From contig JAUIRK010000097.1 of the NCBI GenBank assembly GCA_030549495.1, forward strand, positions 1-64,000: DNA of 64,000 bases. The letters are read 5' to 3'. This stretch comes from Nectonema munidae (taxonomy: Eukaryota > Nematomorpha > Nectonematoida > Nectonematidae). A program made the position numbers and the translations under genes. The notes beneath the pieces are model-generated. The model searched no databases and had not been told where the DNA came from. It saw nothing but the letters and a program-made list of their open reading frames with translations. Positions within the stretch are counted from its first letter, which is position 1; each line of letters starts with the position of its first letter. Of the stretch, positions 14,601 to 25,282 are shown piece by piece.

Positions 14601-17562
14601 CAGTTACCTTTTGAAATGTAACATAATTGATTTGAAAACAGATTGTTACACAAAGAAAACATTTTGTATTTTTGATGATAATTTCCTGAAAAAATAATTC
14701 TGAAAAAAAAACAATAATATAAATATAGAAAGAGGGAAAATTTATTAGATTTGATTTCAAATTTGTCAATTACTTTTCCAAATTGAACATACTTGCTTTG
14801 AAAAAGATAGCTACATTAAAAAAATGTTTTCTTTTTTATGATATTTTCCTGAAAAAATATTTTCGAAAAAAACAATAATACAATTATTTATAGAAAATGG
14901 GAAAATTTATTTTATTTGATTTTAAATTTATCAGTTACTTTTTGAAATGTAACATAATTGATTTGAAAACAGATTGTTTAAAAAAATGTTTTCTGTTTGA
15001 TGATATTTTCCTAAAAAAATTGATTTGAAAAAAAACAATACAAATATTTATAGAAAATCGGAAAATTTATTCTATTTGATTTTAAATTTATCAGTTACCT
15101 TTTGAAATGTAACAATTGATTTGAAAACAGATTGTTACAAAAAGAAAACATTTTGTATTTTTGATGATAATTTCCTGAAAAAATAATTCTGAAAAAAAAA
15201 CAATAATATAAATATAGAAAGAGGGAAAATTTATTAGATTTGATTTCAAATTTGTCAATTACTTTTCCAAATTTAACATACTTGCTTTGAAAAAGATTGC
15301 TACATTAAAAAAATGTTTTCTGTTTGATGATATTTTCCTGAAAAAATAGTTTCGAAAAAAACAATAATACAATTATTTATAGAAAATGGGAAAATTTATT
15401 TTATTTGATTTTAAATTTATCAGTTACTTTTTGAAATGTAACATAATTGATTTGAAAACAGATTGTTTAAAAAAATGTTTTCTGTTTGATGATATTTTCC
15501 TAAAAAAATTGATTTGAAAAAAAACAATACAAATATTTATAGAAAATCGGAAAATTTATTCTATTTGATTTTAAATTTATCAGTTACCTTTTGAAATGTA
15601 ACATAATTGATTTGAAAACAGATTGTTACAAAAAGAAAATATTTTGTATTTTTGATGATAATTTCCTGAAAAAATAATTCTGAAAAAAAAACAATAATAT
15701 AAATATAGAAAGAGGGAAAATTTATTAGATTTGATTTCAAATTTGTCAATTACTTTTCCAAATTGAACATACTTGCTTTGAAAAAGATTGCTACATTAAA
15801 AAAATGTTTTCTGTTTGATGATATTTTCCTGAAAAAATAGTTTCGAAAAAAACAATAATACAATTATTTATAGAAAATGGGAAAATTTATTTTATTTGAT
15901 TTTAAATTTATCAGTTACTTTTTGAAATGTAACATAATTGATTTGAAAACAGATTGTTACAGTAAGAAAACATTTTCTATTTGATGATAATTTCCTGAAA
16001 AAATAATTCTGAAGAAAAAACAATAATATAAATATAGAAAGAGGGAAAATTTTATTGTATTTGATTTCAAATTTGTCAATTACTTTTCCAAATTTAACAT
16101 ACTTGCTTTGAAAAAGATTGCTACATTAAAAAAATGTTTTCTGTTTGATGATATTTTCCTAAAAAAATTGATTTGAAAAAAAACAATAATACAAATATTT
16201 ATAGAAAATCGGAAAATTTATTCTATTTGATTTTAAATTTATCAGTTACTTTTTGAAAACAGATTGTTACAGTAAGAAAACATTTTCTATTTTACAGAAG
16301 AAAAATTTCCTGAAAAAATAATTCTGAAAAAAAAACAATAATATAAATATAGAAAGAGGGAAAATTTTATTGTATTTGATTTCAAATTTGTCAATTACTT
16401 TTCCAAATTTAACATACTTGCTTTGAAAAAGATTGCTACATTAAAAAATGTTTTCTGTTTGATGATATTTTCCTAAAAAAATTTTCTGAAGAAATTGCTT
16501 GGAAAAAAAACAATACAAATATTTATAGAAAATGGGAATATCTATTTTATTTGTCAAATTTATCAGTTACTTTTTGAAATGTAACAAAAAAACAATATAA
16601 ATATAGAAAGAGGGAAAATTTAGATTTGATTTCAAATTTGTCAATTACTTTTCCAAATTTAACATACTTGCTTTGAAAAAGATTGCTACGTTAAAAAATG
16701 TTTTCTGTTTGATGATATTTTCCTAAAAAAAATTTTCGAAAAAAACAATAATACAATTATTTATAGAAAATGGGAAAATTTATTTTATTTGATTTTAAAT
16801 TTATCAGTTACTTTTTGAAATGTAACATAATTGATTTGAAAACAGATTGTTTAAAAAAATGTTTTCTGTTTGATATTTTTCTAAAAAATTGATTTGAAAA
16901 AAACAATAATACAAATATTTATAGAAAATCGGAAAATTTATTCTATTTGATTTTAAATTTATCAGTTACCTTTTGAAATGTAACATAATTGATTTGTAAA
17001 CAGATTGTTACAAAAAGAAAACATTTTGTATTTTTGATGATAATTTCCTGAAAAAATAATTCTGAAAAAAAACAATAATATAAATATAGAAAGAGGGAAA
17101 ATTTATTAGATTTGATTTCAAATTTGTCAATTACTTTTCCAAATTGAATATACTTTCTTTGAAAAAGATTGCTACATTAAAGAAATGTTTTTTTTATGAT
17201 ATTTTCCTAAAAAAATTGATTTGAAAAAAACAATACAAATATTTATAGAAAATGTGAAAATTTATTCTATTTGATTTTAAATTTATCAGTTATTTTTTGA
17301 AATGTATACTTGCTTTGAAAACAGATTGTTACAGTAAGAAAACATTTTCTATTTGATGATAATTTCCTGAAAAAATAATTCTGAAAAAACAACAATAATA
17401 TAAATATAGAAAGAGGGAAAATTTTATTGTATTTGATTTCAAATTTGTCAATTACTTTTCGAAATGTAACATACTTGCTTTGAAAAAGATTGCTACATTA
17501 AAAAAGTGTTTTCTGTTTGATGATATTTTTCTGAAAAAATAGTTTGGAAAAAAACAATAATA
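2691..17562. repeat. 14.9-kb AT-rich satellite array with nested higher-order repeats
   Basis: The stretch is made of ~163 bp monomers that begin near GAAAATTTATT and end in A-tracts around ACAATAATA. Three diverged monomer types follow each other: one with GATTGTTACAAAAAGAAAA, one with CATACTTGCTTTGAAAAAG, one with GATTGTTTAAAAAAATG. Together they make a ~490 bp unit; a B/C hybrid monomer sometimes inserts to give five-monomer (~809 bp) units. Landmarks recur again at ~6.5 kb: a deleted monomer containing TTTTCTGAAGAAATTGCTTGG-like sequence starts at 3426, 9979 and 16482, and the blocks at 5416, 6226 and 6716 recur at 11966, 12775 and 13266 (shifts of 6549-6550). Short minus-strand ORFs of about 62 codons repeat with the monomers and are by-products, not genes. 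Both edges are abrupt and cut a monomer. Confidence 0.95.
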
Positions 17563-17739
17563 AGGCTGAGGTCTTTTAACCAATCCTCAAACAAAACAGT
17601 TCATCCAAACTTTTTTACTGGATTTCCATGTAACGGGAAACGTAAACTTGTGCTTGAAAAACTTTAGTTTTTCAAAAAAACATTTCTATTCAAAAACATT
17701 TAAAAGAAATTTACATTTCTTGTGTTTTTCTCATTGTTA

Positions 17740-17935
17740 AAAGCAAAAATAGTACCTGCATTTAGGCTTGCCGTATCTAATAGATAAGAAAAAGCGGCTA
17801 CTGTCCATTTTTGTTTTTCTATTTGTGGAATAATTTCTTATTCTATTTTCCACTATATCCGTTCCACCCTTGGAAAAATCGTACTGTTTAAAAATTGCAA
17901 GTTTACTTTTTTCATCGTCTATTGAAGGGACACAG
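17740..17935 (-). pseudogene. piggyBac transposase fragment (copy P2)
   Basis: Minus-strand reading gives a block around KQYDFSKGGTDIVENRI and NYSTNRKTKM, matching the late catalytic region of piggyBac transposases (family consensus: YDxTKGGVDxxDQ). It is paralogous to 18700-18790 but more diverged and only about 60 residues long. A near-identical stretch is present at 29405-29530, so this is a dispersed subfamily. Only this piece of the protein is recognisable; the rest of the element is missing. No TTAA-flanked ends were found. Confidence 0.65.
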
Positions 17936-18299
17936 ATTCACAAGAAATGCTTCAAAGCCTATGAGGGAGAACTCAAATCCTAGTAATTTGCACTGATGTA
18001 CGTGGACAGAATCAATAGTGATAGCTTTGACTTACACACAGTGTCTAGAGCACCCTGAACTTTCTTAATTTGTAGGTCTATGAGAGGGCTATCCGCAAAA
18101 CTAGTATTTTGCTCTGTAAAAACCTAACAGCCTTTCTGGCGCAGAACATCTTCGGAATTGTCAAGACAATGACAGAAACTAAAGACCTGGTGGTGCTGAT
18201 GCAAAAGGAGATAGAACAGCAGACGACAATGATAAATTATTAGTAGTGATAAAACAACAATAAAATCATTATATAATCAAAAATTTTCAAAACAAACAG
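17936..18299. other. Unassigned sequence between piggyBac fragments
   Basis: This stretch has more even base composition than the satellite. It contains no long open frame, no repeat seen elsewhere in the window and no RNA gene I recognise. It may be piggyBac non-coding sequence or older intergenic DNA. Confidence 0.4.
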
Positions 18300-19240
18300 T
18301 ACAGATAGAGTATGAATGCTCATTACATCATGCTTTTCCACATTTTTGGCATTGTTGTTTTATTTTCTTTACTTTGTCTTTAAGTTTCTTGTAATTATCT
18401 CCAGATATAGACTTCAATCATTTATCACATCTTCTAACTGGGCCTGTTTTATCCAAAAATGAACCGCTGCCCGAAGTAGCTATACTTTCTGACAAGCCGC
18501 AGATACTTGAAATTTTTGATTTTATTTTGGTACTACGGCCATAGCTTGGTTTTGATTTGACATAAGGAAAAAGTAGCGACTTAGCAAGCTCTATTCCAAA
18601 AGAAAGCGTGTCAATTTTCCTAGGATCTTTTGAGTTTTTTAAACAAAAAACAGTTCCAGCATTAACTCTTGCTGTATCTAGTATAAAGCTTATAGTCCAT
18701 TTTTTGGTTTTTCTATTAGTAGTAATATTAGAGATACGCTGATCAAATATATCTACTCCACCTTTTGTGTAGTCATAAAGTTTATTCAGGCTTTTTATTT
18801 TGATCTTTAGATACACCTAAAATAGAAGGCATTGATGATGCAATTAAAACATTCTTATTACTAGTTTTTCTTTTAACTATATAACTATGTAAACTTAAGC
18901 ACTTAAAATGGTTTTTTCCCATAAAAAGTTGTCCCTATTGGTCATTGAAACAAGCTCATTAGGAATACCTATTCTTCTGGGCATTATTGTTCCTAAACAT
19001 GTTATTTTTTCTTTTAACAACCACTCAATTAATTTTAAAGATGTGTAAAATCTATCTAAAGTGATATTTCTACCTTGTATGTTGCTTGATCTCTTGACTT
19101 TGTTTATTAACTCTTTAACGGTTCCTTCAGGGGTGTTCACATAATACGGACCTTCGCCATTAATTGGTCTTCCAGCATAAACTCTTGACTGGTATGTAAA
19201 CGCATACTCATTTTTTTTGGGGTCCAACTTTATTAATGAC
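18300..19240 (-). pseudogene. piggyBac transposase, 5'-truncated and frameshifted (copy P1)
   Basis: A cut-and-paste transposase remnant (DDE_Tnp_1_7 family). In N-to-C order the minus strand shows YAGRPINGEGPYYVN, ITLDRFYTSLKLIEWLL (the segment that carries a catalytic Asp in piggyBac), GTIMPRRIGIPNEL, then YDYTKGGVDIFDQRI, TARVNAGTVFCLKN, and finally a cysteine-containing tail (RRCDK, CQKCGKA) like the piggyBac C-terminal zinc-binding domain. The N-terminal half, with the first catalytic Asp, is absent beyond about 19240. The frame stops at about 18895, shifts again near 18800, and a stop follows RRCDK at 18418. It is therefore inactive. The neighbouring gag-like fossil begins about 200 bp away, and I could not find terminal repeats. 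Confidence 0.8.
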
Positions 19241-19441
19241 ACATACAAAAAGAAATTGCAAATAGTATAAATGAACATATCACAAAAAATACACTGTATA
19301 TGGGTGTGGTGGGTGGGAGTGTATAGAATTGTGGTGCTTATATAGCTGGGATTTGCGTAACTTTTTGGCTCCTTGGGAGATAAGCGAGATTGAGCAGGGT
19401 ATTCACATAATGTACTTCTCTTTCTTGTTGCAAGTGTGTGT

Positions 19442-20440
19442 CTAAAAACTCTTCGCCTGACCAGCGGGTCCTCGAAACCGTCCTCGTCCCCGCGGTGCGG
19501 GGGAACGGCGGGTCCAGGAGGGGTAGGCGCTAGGCCCGTAATCCGGGCGATAGATAGCAGGGTGGTGATGGACGCTTGTCCAAGTGGACTGGGCGGCCAC
19601 ACAGTGGGTCCTAAGCATCCCGGCCAAGTCTTCTAACGGGAGCGAGGGGATGAAGCGGCGAAGAGTTTCCAAATAATATAGCATGACCTCGTCCTTTATG
19701 TTGAGTTCTTTATTTCGGGATAACTCCAAAATAACGCGAACTCGGCGATCCGCCAAGAGGTCTGGGACCGTGGCATATATGTTAGGGTCGGCCATAGCGT
19801 AGCCAGGGGGTAGTGAGAGGGCGTACATGCGAGCGAACTGATACAGGGGGCAGCCCTGCGAGCGATGCAGGCTGTCCACCGGTAGAAGAAGGTATTGCAC
19901 TAAGTGAGCAGCCCAAGAGGGATTGGCTGTAGGAGGCGCCATGCTTATTGATAGAACAGGGATAGAGGAGGAGGGCGCAGGATCTGCGGGAGACTTGTTA
20001 TCACGGAGAGCTTGGAGATCACTTTCCATCCCTCCATGCCTCCAAAGCGGGACTCCATTCTTCTAAGCTGAGAAGTTATGGAGGCCAGTGTGTTCTTGAA
20101 GTCTGGTAGATTGACCGTCACAGGTGAGGTCTGTATTGAGGGAGATGCAGTGGTCAGTGGGGACGATGTTGTTCGGGCCATTGTGTTAGGTAAGTTAAAA
20201 TGAAAGAGAGAGGTGCGTGGATTTGGACGTGAGAGTGCTGAGAGAGAAAAAGAGAGAGTGAGGGTCTGTGCGTGGCTGTCCTTTATATAGTAGAGGATGC
20301 TCCGGAAGCTTGATCCAAGTTCCCATTGGCCAGGCAGTTAGCACACTTGGTGCTAACGAGGGGGGCGTAGCCCGTGCATGCTGTCTAGCTTCTTCAGCCA
20401 ATGAGGGAGTCCGTTGGGGCAGTCGATAGGATCTTATATG
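19442..20440 (-). mobile_element. Gag-bearing retroelement fossil, copy 2
   Basis: A GC-rich island with the same gag-like protein blocks as copy 1: ITSQLRRMESRF (about 20040-20090), LADRRVRVILELSRNKEL, DEVMLYYLETLRRFIP, AGMLRTHCVAAQSTWTSV, and a basic PRGRGRFRG tail near 19445. The leader on its 5' side (to about 20440) is also GC-richer than the surroundings. Only the gag-like part is left; the downstream part of the element is missing. It is broken (at least one break) and clearly diverged from copy 1, so it is a separate and probably older insertion or subfamily. Confidence 0.5.
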
Positions 20441-20444
20441 TTTT

Positions 20445-20600
20445 TTGTCTTACAAACAAAATTCGAGCACATGGAACATTTTTTGTTGTTTTGTTTTTTT
20501 TAGAAAGACAAACAGAGCAGACTCCTTTTTTGGAAGTTGTTTGTTCTTCTGTCGCAGCTTTTGAAAAACCATAAACAGACAGTAGGTATAGCGCTCTAAT
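20445..20600 (-). pseudogene. Possible piggyBac C-terminal cysteine-rich fragment
   Basis: The minus strand reads roughly VYGFSKAATEEQTTSKKG followed by VCSVCLSKKNKTTKNVPC. The spacing of CxxC, a run of Lys/Thr, then a further Cys resembles the first half of the piggyBac zinc-binding tail, and it resembles the tail of copy P1. A TTAG acceptor-like site precedes it and a GTATAT donor-like site lies near 20672, hinting at an intron. The evidence is short and the match is by eye only. Confidence 0.3.
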
Positions 20601-21120
20601 GATAGCTGATTTCTTTGTTCCTTTAAAAAATAAACTTTAATTTTTTACAAGGAAAAAAAATGATATATACCTTTTGATGTTCGATTTATTAGAATATCAA
20701 ACGTTTCAAAGTCAAATATAAACTCTTCCGGAAAATTACTCTTATATAATCGATAGAAATCCAAGAATCTTTTTATATAAATGAGATAACTTATTATAGT
20801 TCCTATTTAATAAAGATTAAAATTAGTTAAAATAATAAAAAAAAACATTATTTAACCTGGTTGCTTTGTTTTCTCCCACTTAAAAATGATTGCTGATTGA
20901 AAATCAGAAATTGAAGCAAATAATACTTGTAACCAGGTTTTAGCGATGTAATAATTGCAAAAATCTACAAAAATTTTCCCAATTACTCTAGCAAGCCTTC
21001 TCGTTTTGCCTATCAAGCAAGCCTGATCCCAGGCAAATATAAAAATTCAACAAAATGATATGTAACATTCCTATATAAAAGGAATAAATAATTAACTTGG
21101 ATTAATATTAATACAAATGG
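20601..21120. other. AT-rich spacer with a small foldback
   Basis: No gene is seen. AACCTGGTT near 20857 and AACCAGGTT near 20932 form a short inverted repeat around an 75-bp loop. The rest is AT-rich sequence with no repeat elsewhere in the window. Confidence 0.4.
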
Positions 21121-21125
21121 AATTT

Positions 21126-21285
21126 AAATATATCGTTGACTCCCCTTACTTTTAGTTTCGTTTTGATAAAAATTAATTATTAAAGACTAGGTTTATCTTT
21201 CAATTTTAAAAGTAAGGGGAGCCAACGATATATTTAAAAAGAATAAATATTTTTTGATTTGAACATTTTTCGATTCTTTGATTAT
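21126..21285 (+). repeat. Left copy of a ~130 bp inverted sequence; also an internal palindrome
   Basis: AATATATCGTTGRCTCCCCT at 21127 is repeated in inverted form ending near 21236, so this copy alone is a ~110 bp MITE-like hairpin. The stretch from GATAAAAATTAATTATTAAA onward, through AGACTAGGTTTATCTTTC and on to CATTTTTCGATTCTTT, is found again as its reverse complement at 27625-27745. The two copies face each other across about 6.4 kb. They could be TIRs of a composite element or two independent MITE insertions. Confidence 0.75.
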
Positions 21286-21467
21286 TCGACAAATATAATA
21301 TTTAAAATCGTGCAATTTGCAAAGTATAGGTAATAACTTTTGTAACATCGTATGAGGTAGCAAAATATGAACAGAAAGTTTGATATTTTTTGATTTTTTA
21401 AAGAATATTTTTCGATTCTTTGATTACAGAATTTTATTTTGATTTTTTGATAAAATATATTATATAG

Positions 21468-21690
21468 GTTGGAGATGAATTATCGCGGTATACAGGTTGG
21501 AGATGAACCATCGTAGTATACAGGTATAATGTATTGCACGTAAAAGAGCAAAGTGCAATCACCGCTGCATCTCCGTATTCAAATTATGGATGCTATATAA
21601 GCGCATGAATTATGGGCACATTATCTAGTTTGCTGTTTTGTGCAATAAAGCCTTTAAACTCTTTTTGTTTTCACGGTTTATTACAATTTA
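21468..21690. promoter_or_regulatory. Short direct repeat with TATA-like and poly(A)-like motifs
   Basis: GGTTGGAGATGAAYYATCG is present twice (21468 and 21498). About 100 bp further on, GCTATATAAGCGC (TATA-like) is followed by GCAATAAAGCC (poly(A)-like). The plus-strand order resembles a terminal repeat of a retroelement, but no second copy exists in the window and the neighbouring ORF is on the other strand, so the role is uncertain. Confidence 0.25.
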
Positions 21691-22233
21691 TTGCACAAGA
21701 AAGAAGTTCTTAGCACTACGATACATGTCCCCTCCTCTTGTGTTCGTATCCTGTTTTAGATTCCTGGATAAAGCTGCACAGAATGCATTGACAGACATTT
21801 TAAACCAGAAGGAACCGGACAATCTTATTATATCAATTTTCTCAGAACTCTCTGGAAATGTTTCTTTGAACTCTTGACACTCAGTCATCTGTTTAATGTA
21901 ATCATCTTCCTTATCAATGATTACAGATTCAAAGATCTTGTATACTGAGTTCAGTTTAGCTGGAGGAATTGATCCTAACTGTAATCCAGTGACAGCTGCC
22001 CTGGTTTCCATAGCTTTGATCTTTTCTATCAGTGCAGCGTTCTGCTTCATCATTTGAGAAACCTGAACGCTCGAAGATGTTCCTGTAGCTCCTAATTTCT
22101 TCTCGCTCATGTCTGCGTCTGACAATGTGTAGATGTGTTTGTAGTCAAACGATTGATTTAGCTCGTTGATGTTTCTATCTAGATCGTATTCTGAGGAATC
22201 AGAGTCTGTGTCTATTGTAAGTGATAGTTTCAC
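21688..22233 (-). CDS. Unrecognised 181-residue ORF, acidic then coiled-coil-like
   Basis: I do not recognise this protein. The ATG at 22233 opens an acidic, Asp/Ser-rich N-terminus (about residues 1-45), then a likely coiled coil around VSQMMKQNAALIEKIKAMET (about 58-80), then a mixed domain with IIRLSGSFWFKMSVNAFCAA (about 134-155). It is not low-complexity and uses all residue types, which argues for real coding sequence in DNA this AT-rich. It lies between the left inverted copy at 21.2 kb and the broken end of LINE-A near 22300. Candidates include a transposon accessory protein, a retroelement structural protein or a host exon; nothing visible decides among them. Confidence 0.4.
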   Translation of the reverse strand: MKLSLTIDTDSDSSEYDLDRNINELNQSFDYKHIYTLSDADMSEKKLGATGTSSSVQVSQMMKQNAALIEKIKAMETRAAVTGLQLGSIPPAKLNSVYKIFESVIIDKEDDYIKQMTECQEFKETFPESSEKIDIIRLSGSFWFKMSVNAFCAALSRNLKQDTNTRGGDMYRSAKNFFLVQ

Positions 22234-22299
22234 TGATTATTTCGTAGAGATTCTGTAATTCAAAAAATGATGGCTCGTTATTGTGTTATCGTTTAGTTG

Positions 22300-22895
22300 T
22301 GCTTGACAAAGGCTTTTGAAAGGTCAAAGAAGAAAAGTACCGCATCGTCCTTATTCTCCAAAATCTCAATCATTTTTCCCACTATATACGAATGATAAGC
22401 TTCAGTTGTGTAGTTATTTCTAAATCCAAACTGATAATCATTGATGTAGAATTGAAGTTATATATGCATTAAATTGTTTATAAATAAATTTTTCAAATAT
22501 TTTTGACAGTGTTGGTATTATGGAAATAGGTCTATAATTATCAATTGAAAATTTATCATTTTTTTATGAATAGGTATAACTTTATGTACTTTTAAAGCGT
22601 GAGGAAACATGTTATTTGATAAAGCAAGATTAATAGAATACGATAAAGGGACGCTTAAATAGTATTTTATATGCTTTATATGTTTCATTGATATTCCATA
22701 TATATCTTCTGTATTATTATCTTTGAATTCATCAATAATTGCTAGTATTTCTTCATACGTGCTAAAATTGAGTTCAAAAAAACCAGGTGTATTTTTTTGA
22801 GAAGAAATATCATAATCTGAACTGGAATTATTTATTGTGTTTGTGAAACATTCATTGAACTTATTAGCTGCTGCAAAATCATCAAGTATATTCAA
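22300..22895 (-). pseudogene. LINE-A reverse transcriptase, N-terminal part only
   Basis: The frame contains FNECFTNTINN, EEILAIIDEFKDNN and SINLALSNNMFPHALKVHKV, the region leading into LINE RT, and HKVIPIHKK, the 'VxPIxKK' segment. In another frame, 22300-22450 gives INDYQFGFRNNYTTEAY and VLFFFDLSKAF, the QFGFR and motif A segments. Motifs B and C (YADD) are absent because the element ends here. The change of frame near 22520 is a second break. Confidence 0.75.
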
Positions 22896-22986
22896 CCCAT
22901 CTTTTATACATATTTTAGTCTTATTCTTAATAAATTCATTTATTTCGTACCAAACTTTTTTTTGTATTTTATTTTGTTTCTCAAAA

Positions 22987-23880
22987 TTATAAATTGGCTT
23001 TTCGTTGATAAGTTTTTATTTTTTTGTATTTCTGATAAACTCTATCACGTTTTTTAATCATGTCTAATATTTCAAAGCTAATCCAAGGTTTAATATTGTG
23101 TTTGTACTTATTATGTATCATATTCCTTGTTGACATCATAATTAGGGAATTTAGATTATTCGTTAAATGATTAAATAAACTATCAGGATTTTGGTTATCT
23201 AACTCTGAACTACAATACCAATTACTGTTCGCAGCCAAAGTTTGAAAAGTTCTAACGTTCAGTTTTTTGTATGTATGTTCTGCTCTGAAAATTTTCAATT
23301 TCAAATCTAATGATAATAAAATTGGGATATGGTCCGAGAAGTAAGTCATGCAGTTCAAAGCTGTATAATTAACAAAGTTGTTACTAATGAAGAAGTTATC
23401 AATAATAGTATTTGATTGTAAACGAGTAGGTTTGGTAATTGTTGGTATAAAGTAGTGAGTGATAATCAAATTGAAAAATCTACTAACAAAGCGTTTTGAC
23501 ATTTTGAGTAAGTCAAAGTTGAAATCTCCACAAAATAAATTTACACAGTTTTTATCAATTTTTGACAGCAAATTTTCAAAAAAGGTCAAGAAGATATCAA
23601 TTTTTTCTTTCGATGCTGAAGGTAATCTGTATATATTGTGTATAATGAGTTTTTTAGTTGTAGTATGAATGACTGATATTCAAATGACGCAATGGAAAAT
23701 TCAGTTTCACTAAGTTCCACGTATAAGTTTATATTAGCAAAAAACATCAATCTTCCGTGTGAGGAAGCCCTCTTCGGGATATTGAACGTAGCATAGTTTT
23801 TTAAATCAAATTTTTTGTTTTCCTCGCAACACCATATTTCTTGGAGACATATTATACTAAGAGGATTATTCAAAAGTGAA
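22987..23880 (-). pseudogene. LINE-A endonuclease domain
   Basis: This is the apurinic-type endonuclease that nicks target DNA. LSIICLQEIWCCEENKKF (about 23815-23870) carries the catalytic QE motif. The central VNLFCGDFNFDLL carries GDFN, TIIDNFFIS is the late Asp segment, and YFSDHIPILLSL is the SDH motif that ends the fold. The two halves lie in different frames that meet near 23590, so a frameshift is present. The tail continues towards the RT with Lys/Tyr-rich sequence. Confidence 0.75.
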
Positions 23881-24026
23881 TTTAGCCTTTCAACAAAAAT
23901 TTCAAACTCATCAAATTTGCTACAAAGAGATTGGATGTTTAAACTTAAAAAATTATTTTCATAAGTTCTTTATAGGACTCGTGTTAGAAATGTCATTATG
24001 AAAAATAAAATTATTACCATTATTAT

Positions 24027-25054
24027 TCATAGGCTCAGTACATATGGGCAAGTGAAACTCATAGCAGAATTATTCGTCGTTTTCTCATTATATTTTTGGC
24101 AGGTATGGCATTTGTGTTCAGATAATTCATTTTTCAAAGGGCAAGTAAACGATTCATGTGAGGAAGAACAATATCTACATATGGCTGAATTTAGACAATT
24201 CGAAGTGGTATGACCAAACATCAAACATTTTCCACACTGTAAATGGGAGAAAAAATGTTTGGCTCTTTTGACTTCAAGCATAAAATAAAAGGAAAGATTA
24301 TTTTTCTTTATAAATGACATTATTTCAGGAGACATTTTTAATACTACAATTTTACTGTCATTTGATATGCTTTTCGTGAATAAAAGATTTAGCGTTTTTC
24401 CATTTTCAACCATTGTATTAATTTCTTCGTTTTTTTCAAGTATAAGGTCAGTTATGGACTTGTCAGATATATTTTTCGATACAATAAAGGAAATTTTTGG
24501 TAATAAAGTCTTAATTTTTTTTATCTTTATATCTTCATTTTTGCAGAGTAGTTTCTCTGCTTTTTCTAAGCTATGTTTATCAATTTGTTTTTTGTAGATT
24601 TGTTGGATATTATTTTAACATTGTTGAGAATTGCTGCTGACTTTTGCTTAACCTTTTCAACATTCAAATTACTTGAGCTGAGATATATTACTTTATCTTT
24701 TTTAGGTACTTCTTTACTAGCAATTTGAGAGTATGTGGATTTATTTAGAGGTTTGTACTGTATTGTGAAACTTTCTTTTAAACAACAAATAGCTTTGTTT
24801 TGTTCACTTATTTGATTTGTAAGTGACTTTATCATTTCGTATAATTTATGTATATTAGGTTGGTCTTCTGTACAACATTTGATACAGTGCTATCTTAGAC
24901 CTTTAGAACTATTTTTATCTAAAGATTTCAATAGAGATTGATCAAAACTTTGACACTTATAACATACCCAGCACATGCATGAATCACATTTAATTTGTTG
25001 ATTCGAAAAATTACTACAATTCTCACATTTCCATTCAGTGTTATTAGTTGTCAT
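24027..25054 (-). pseudogene. LINE-A ORF1 with PHD-like finger and zinc knuckles
   Basis: From the ATG at 25054 the frame starts with a PHD/RING-like cysteine cluster: CENC, CDSCMCWVCYKC (about residues 10-35). A Lys/Asn-rich middle follows in other frames (24566-24835). The final piece has a canonical retroelement knuckle CGKCLMFGHTTSNC (CX2CX4HX4C), a second CRYCSSSHESFTC, and a CHTC pair. ORF1 proteins of this kind bind the LINE RNA. The ORF is split over at least three frames, so it is a pseudogene. Confidence 0.7.
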
Positions 25055-25282
25055 AATAAGCAATAATACATAAAATATACAGTAAAATATTATTAAAATG
25101 AAAAACAATTTAAAATTAATACACAACGTTTACATACTTTTAAAATAATGAAGTGAATATAAAATTCTTTACAAGTTTCAGACAAGCTTCGCCATTTTTA
25201 AGTCAATACTGTTCAGTTGTTCAAAAAAAAAGAACTATCAATAATATGACAACACTTGTTATTGATAAAATAAAGCTGAATT

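Larger units (their letters stand above)
22300..25060 (-). mobile_element. Non-LTR retrotransposon LINE-A, broken, cut off in the reverse transcriptase
   Basis: Minus-strand order is ORF1 (zinc fingers), AP-type endonuclease, reverse transcriptase, as in CR1/Jockey-type LINEs. The 5' side is present, but homology stops near 22300 just after the RT motif A segment FFDLSKAF, so the rest of RT and the 3' end are missing. Most LINE copies lose the 5' end instead, so a later insertion, deletion or recombination removed the 3' part. Several frame changes separate the pieces; it cannot make a full protein. Confidence 0.8.

Noticed and set aside
4380-15749. A dozen near-identical ~62-codon minus-strand ORFs in the satellite
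   Set aside because: They recur with the monomer period, differ by homopolymer length, and encode Phe/Ile/Lys-rich sequence dictated by the AT-rich repeat. They are by-products of the array.
2691-17562. A CRISPR-like array
   Set aside because: The units are contiguous ~163 bp satellite monomers with no unique spacers, in eukaryotic-type sequence.
21468-21690. A solo LTR
   Set aside because: A TATA-like and a poly(A)-like motif occur in the right order, but there is no second copy, no clear TG...CA limits and no target duplication.
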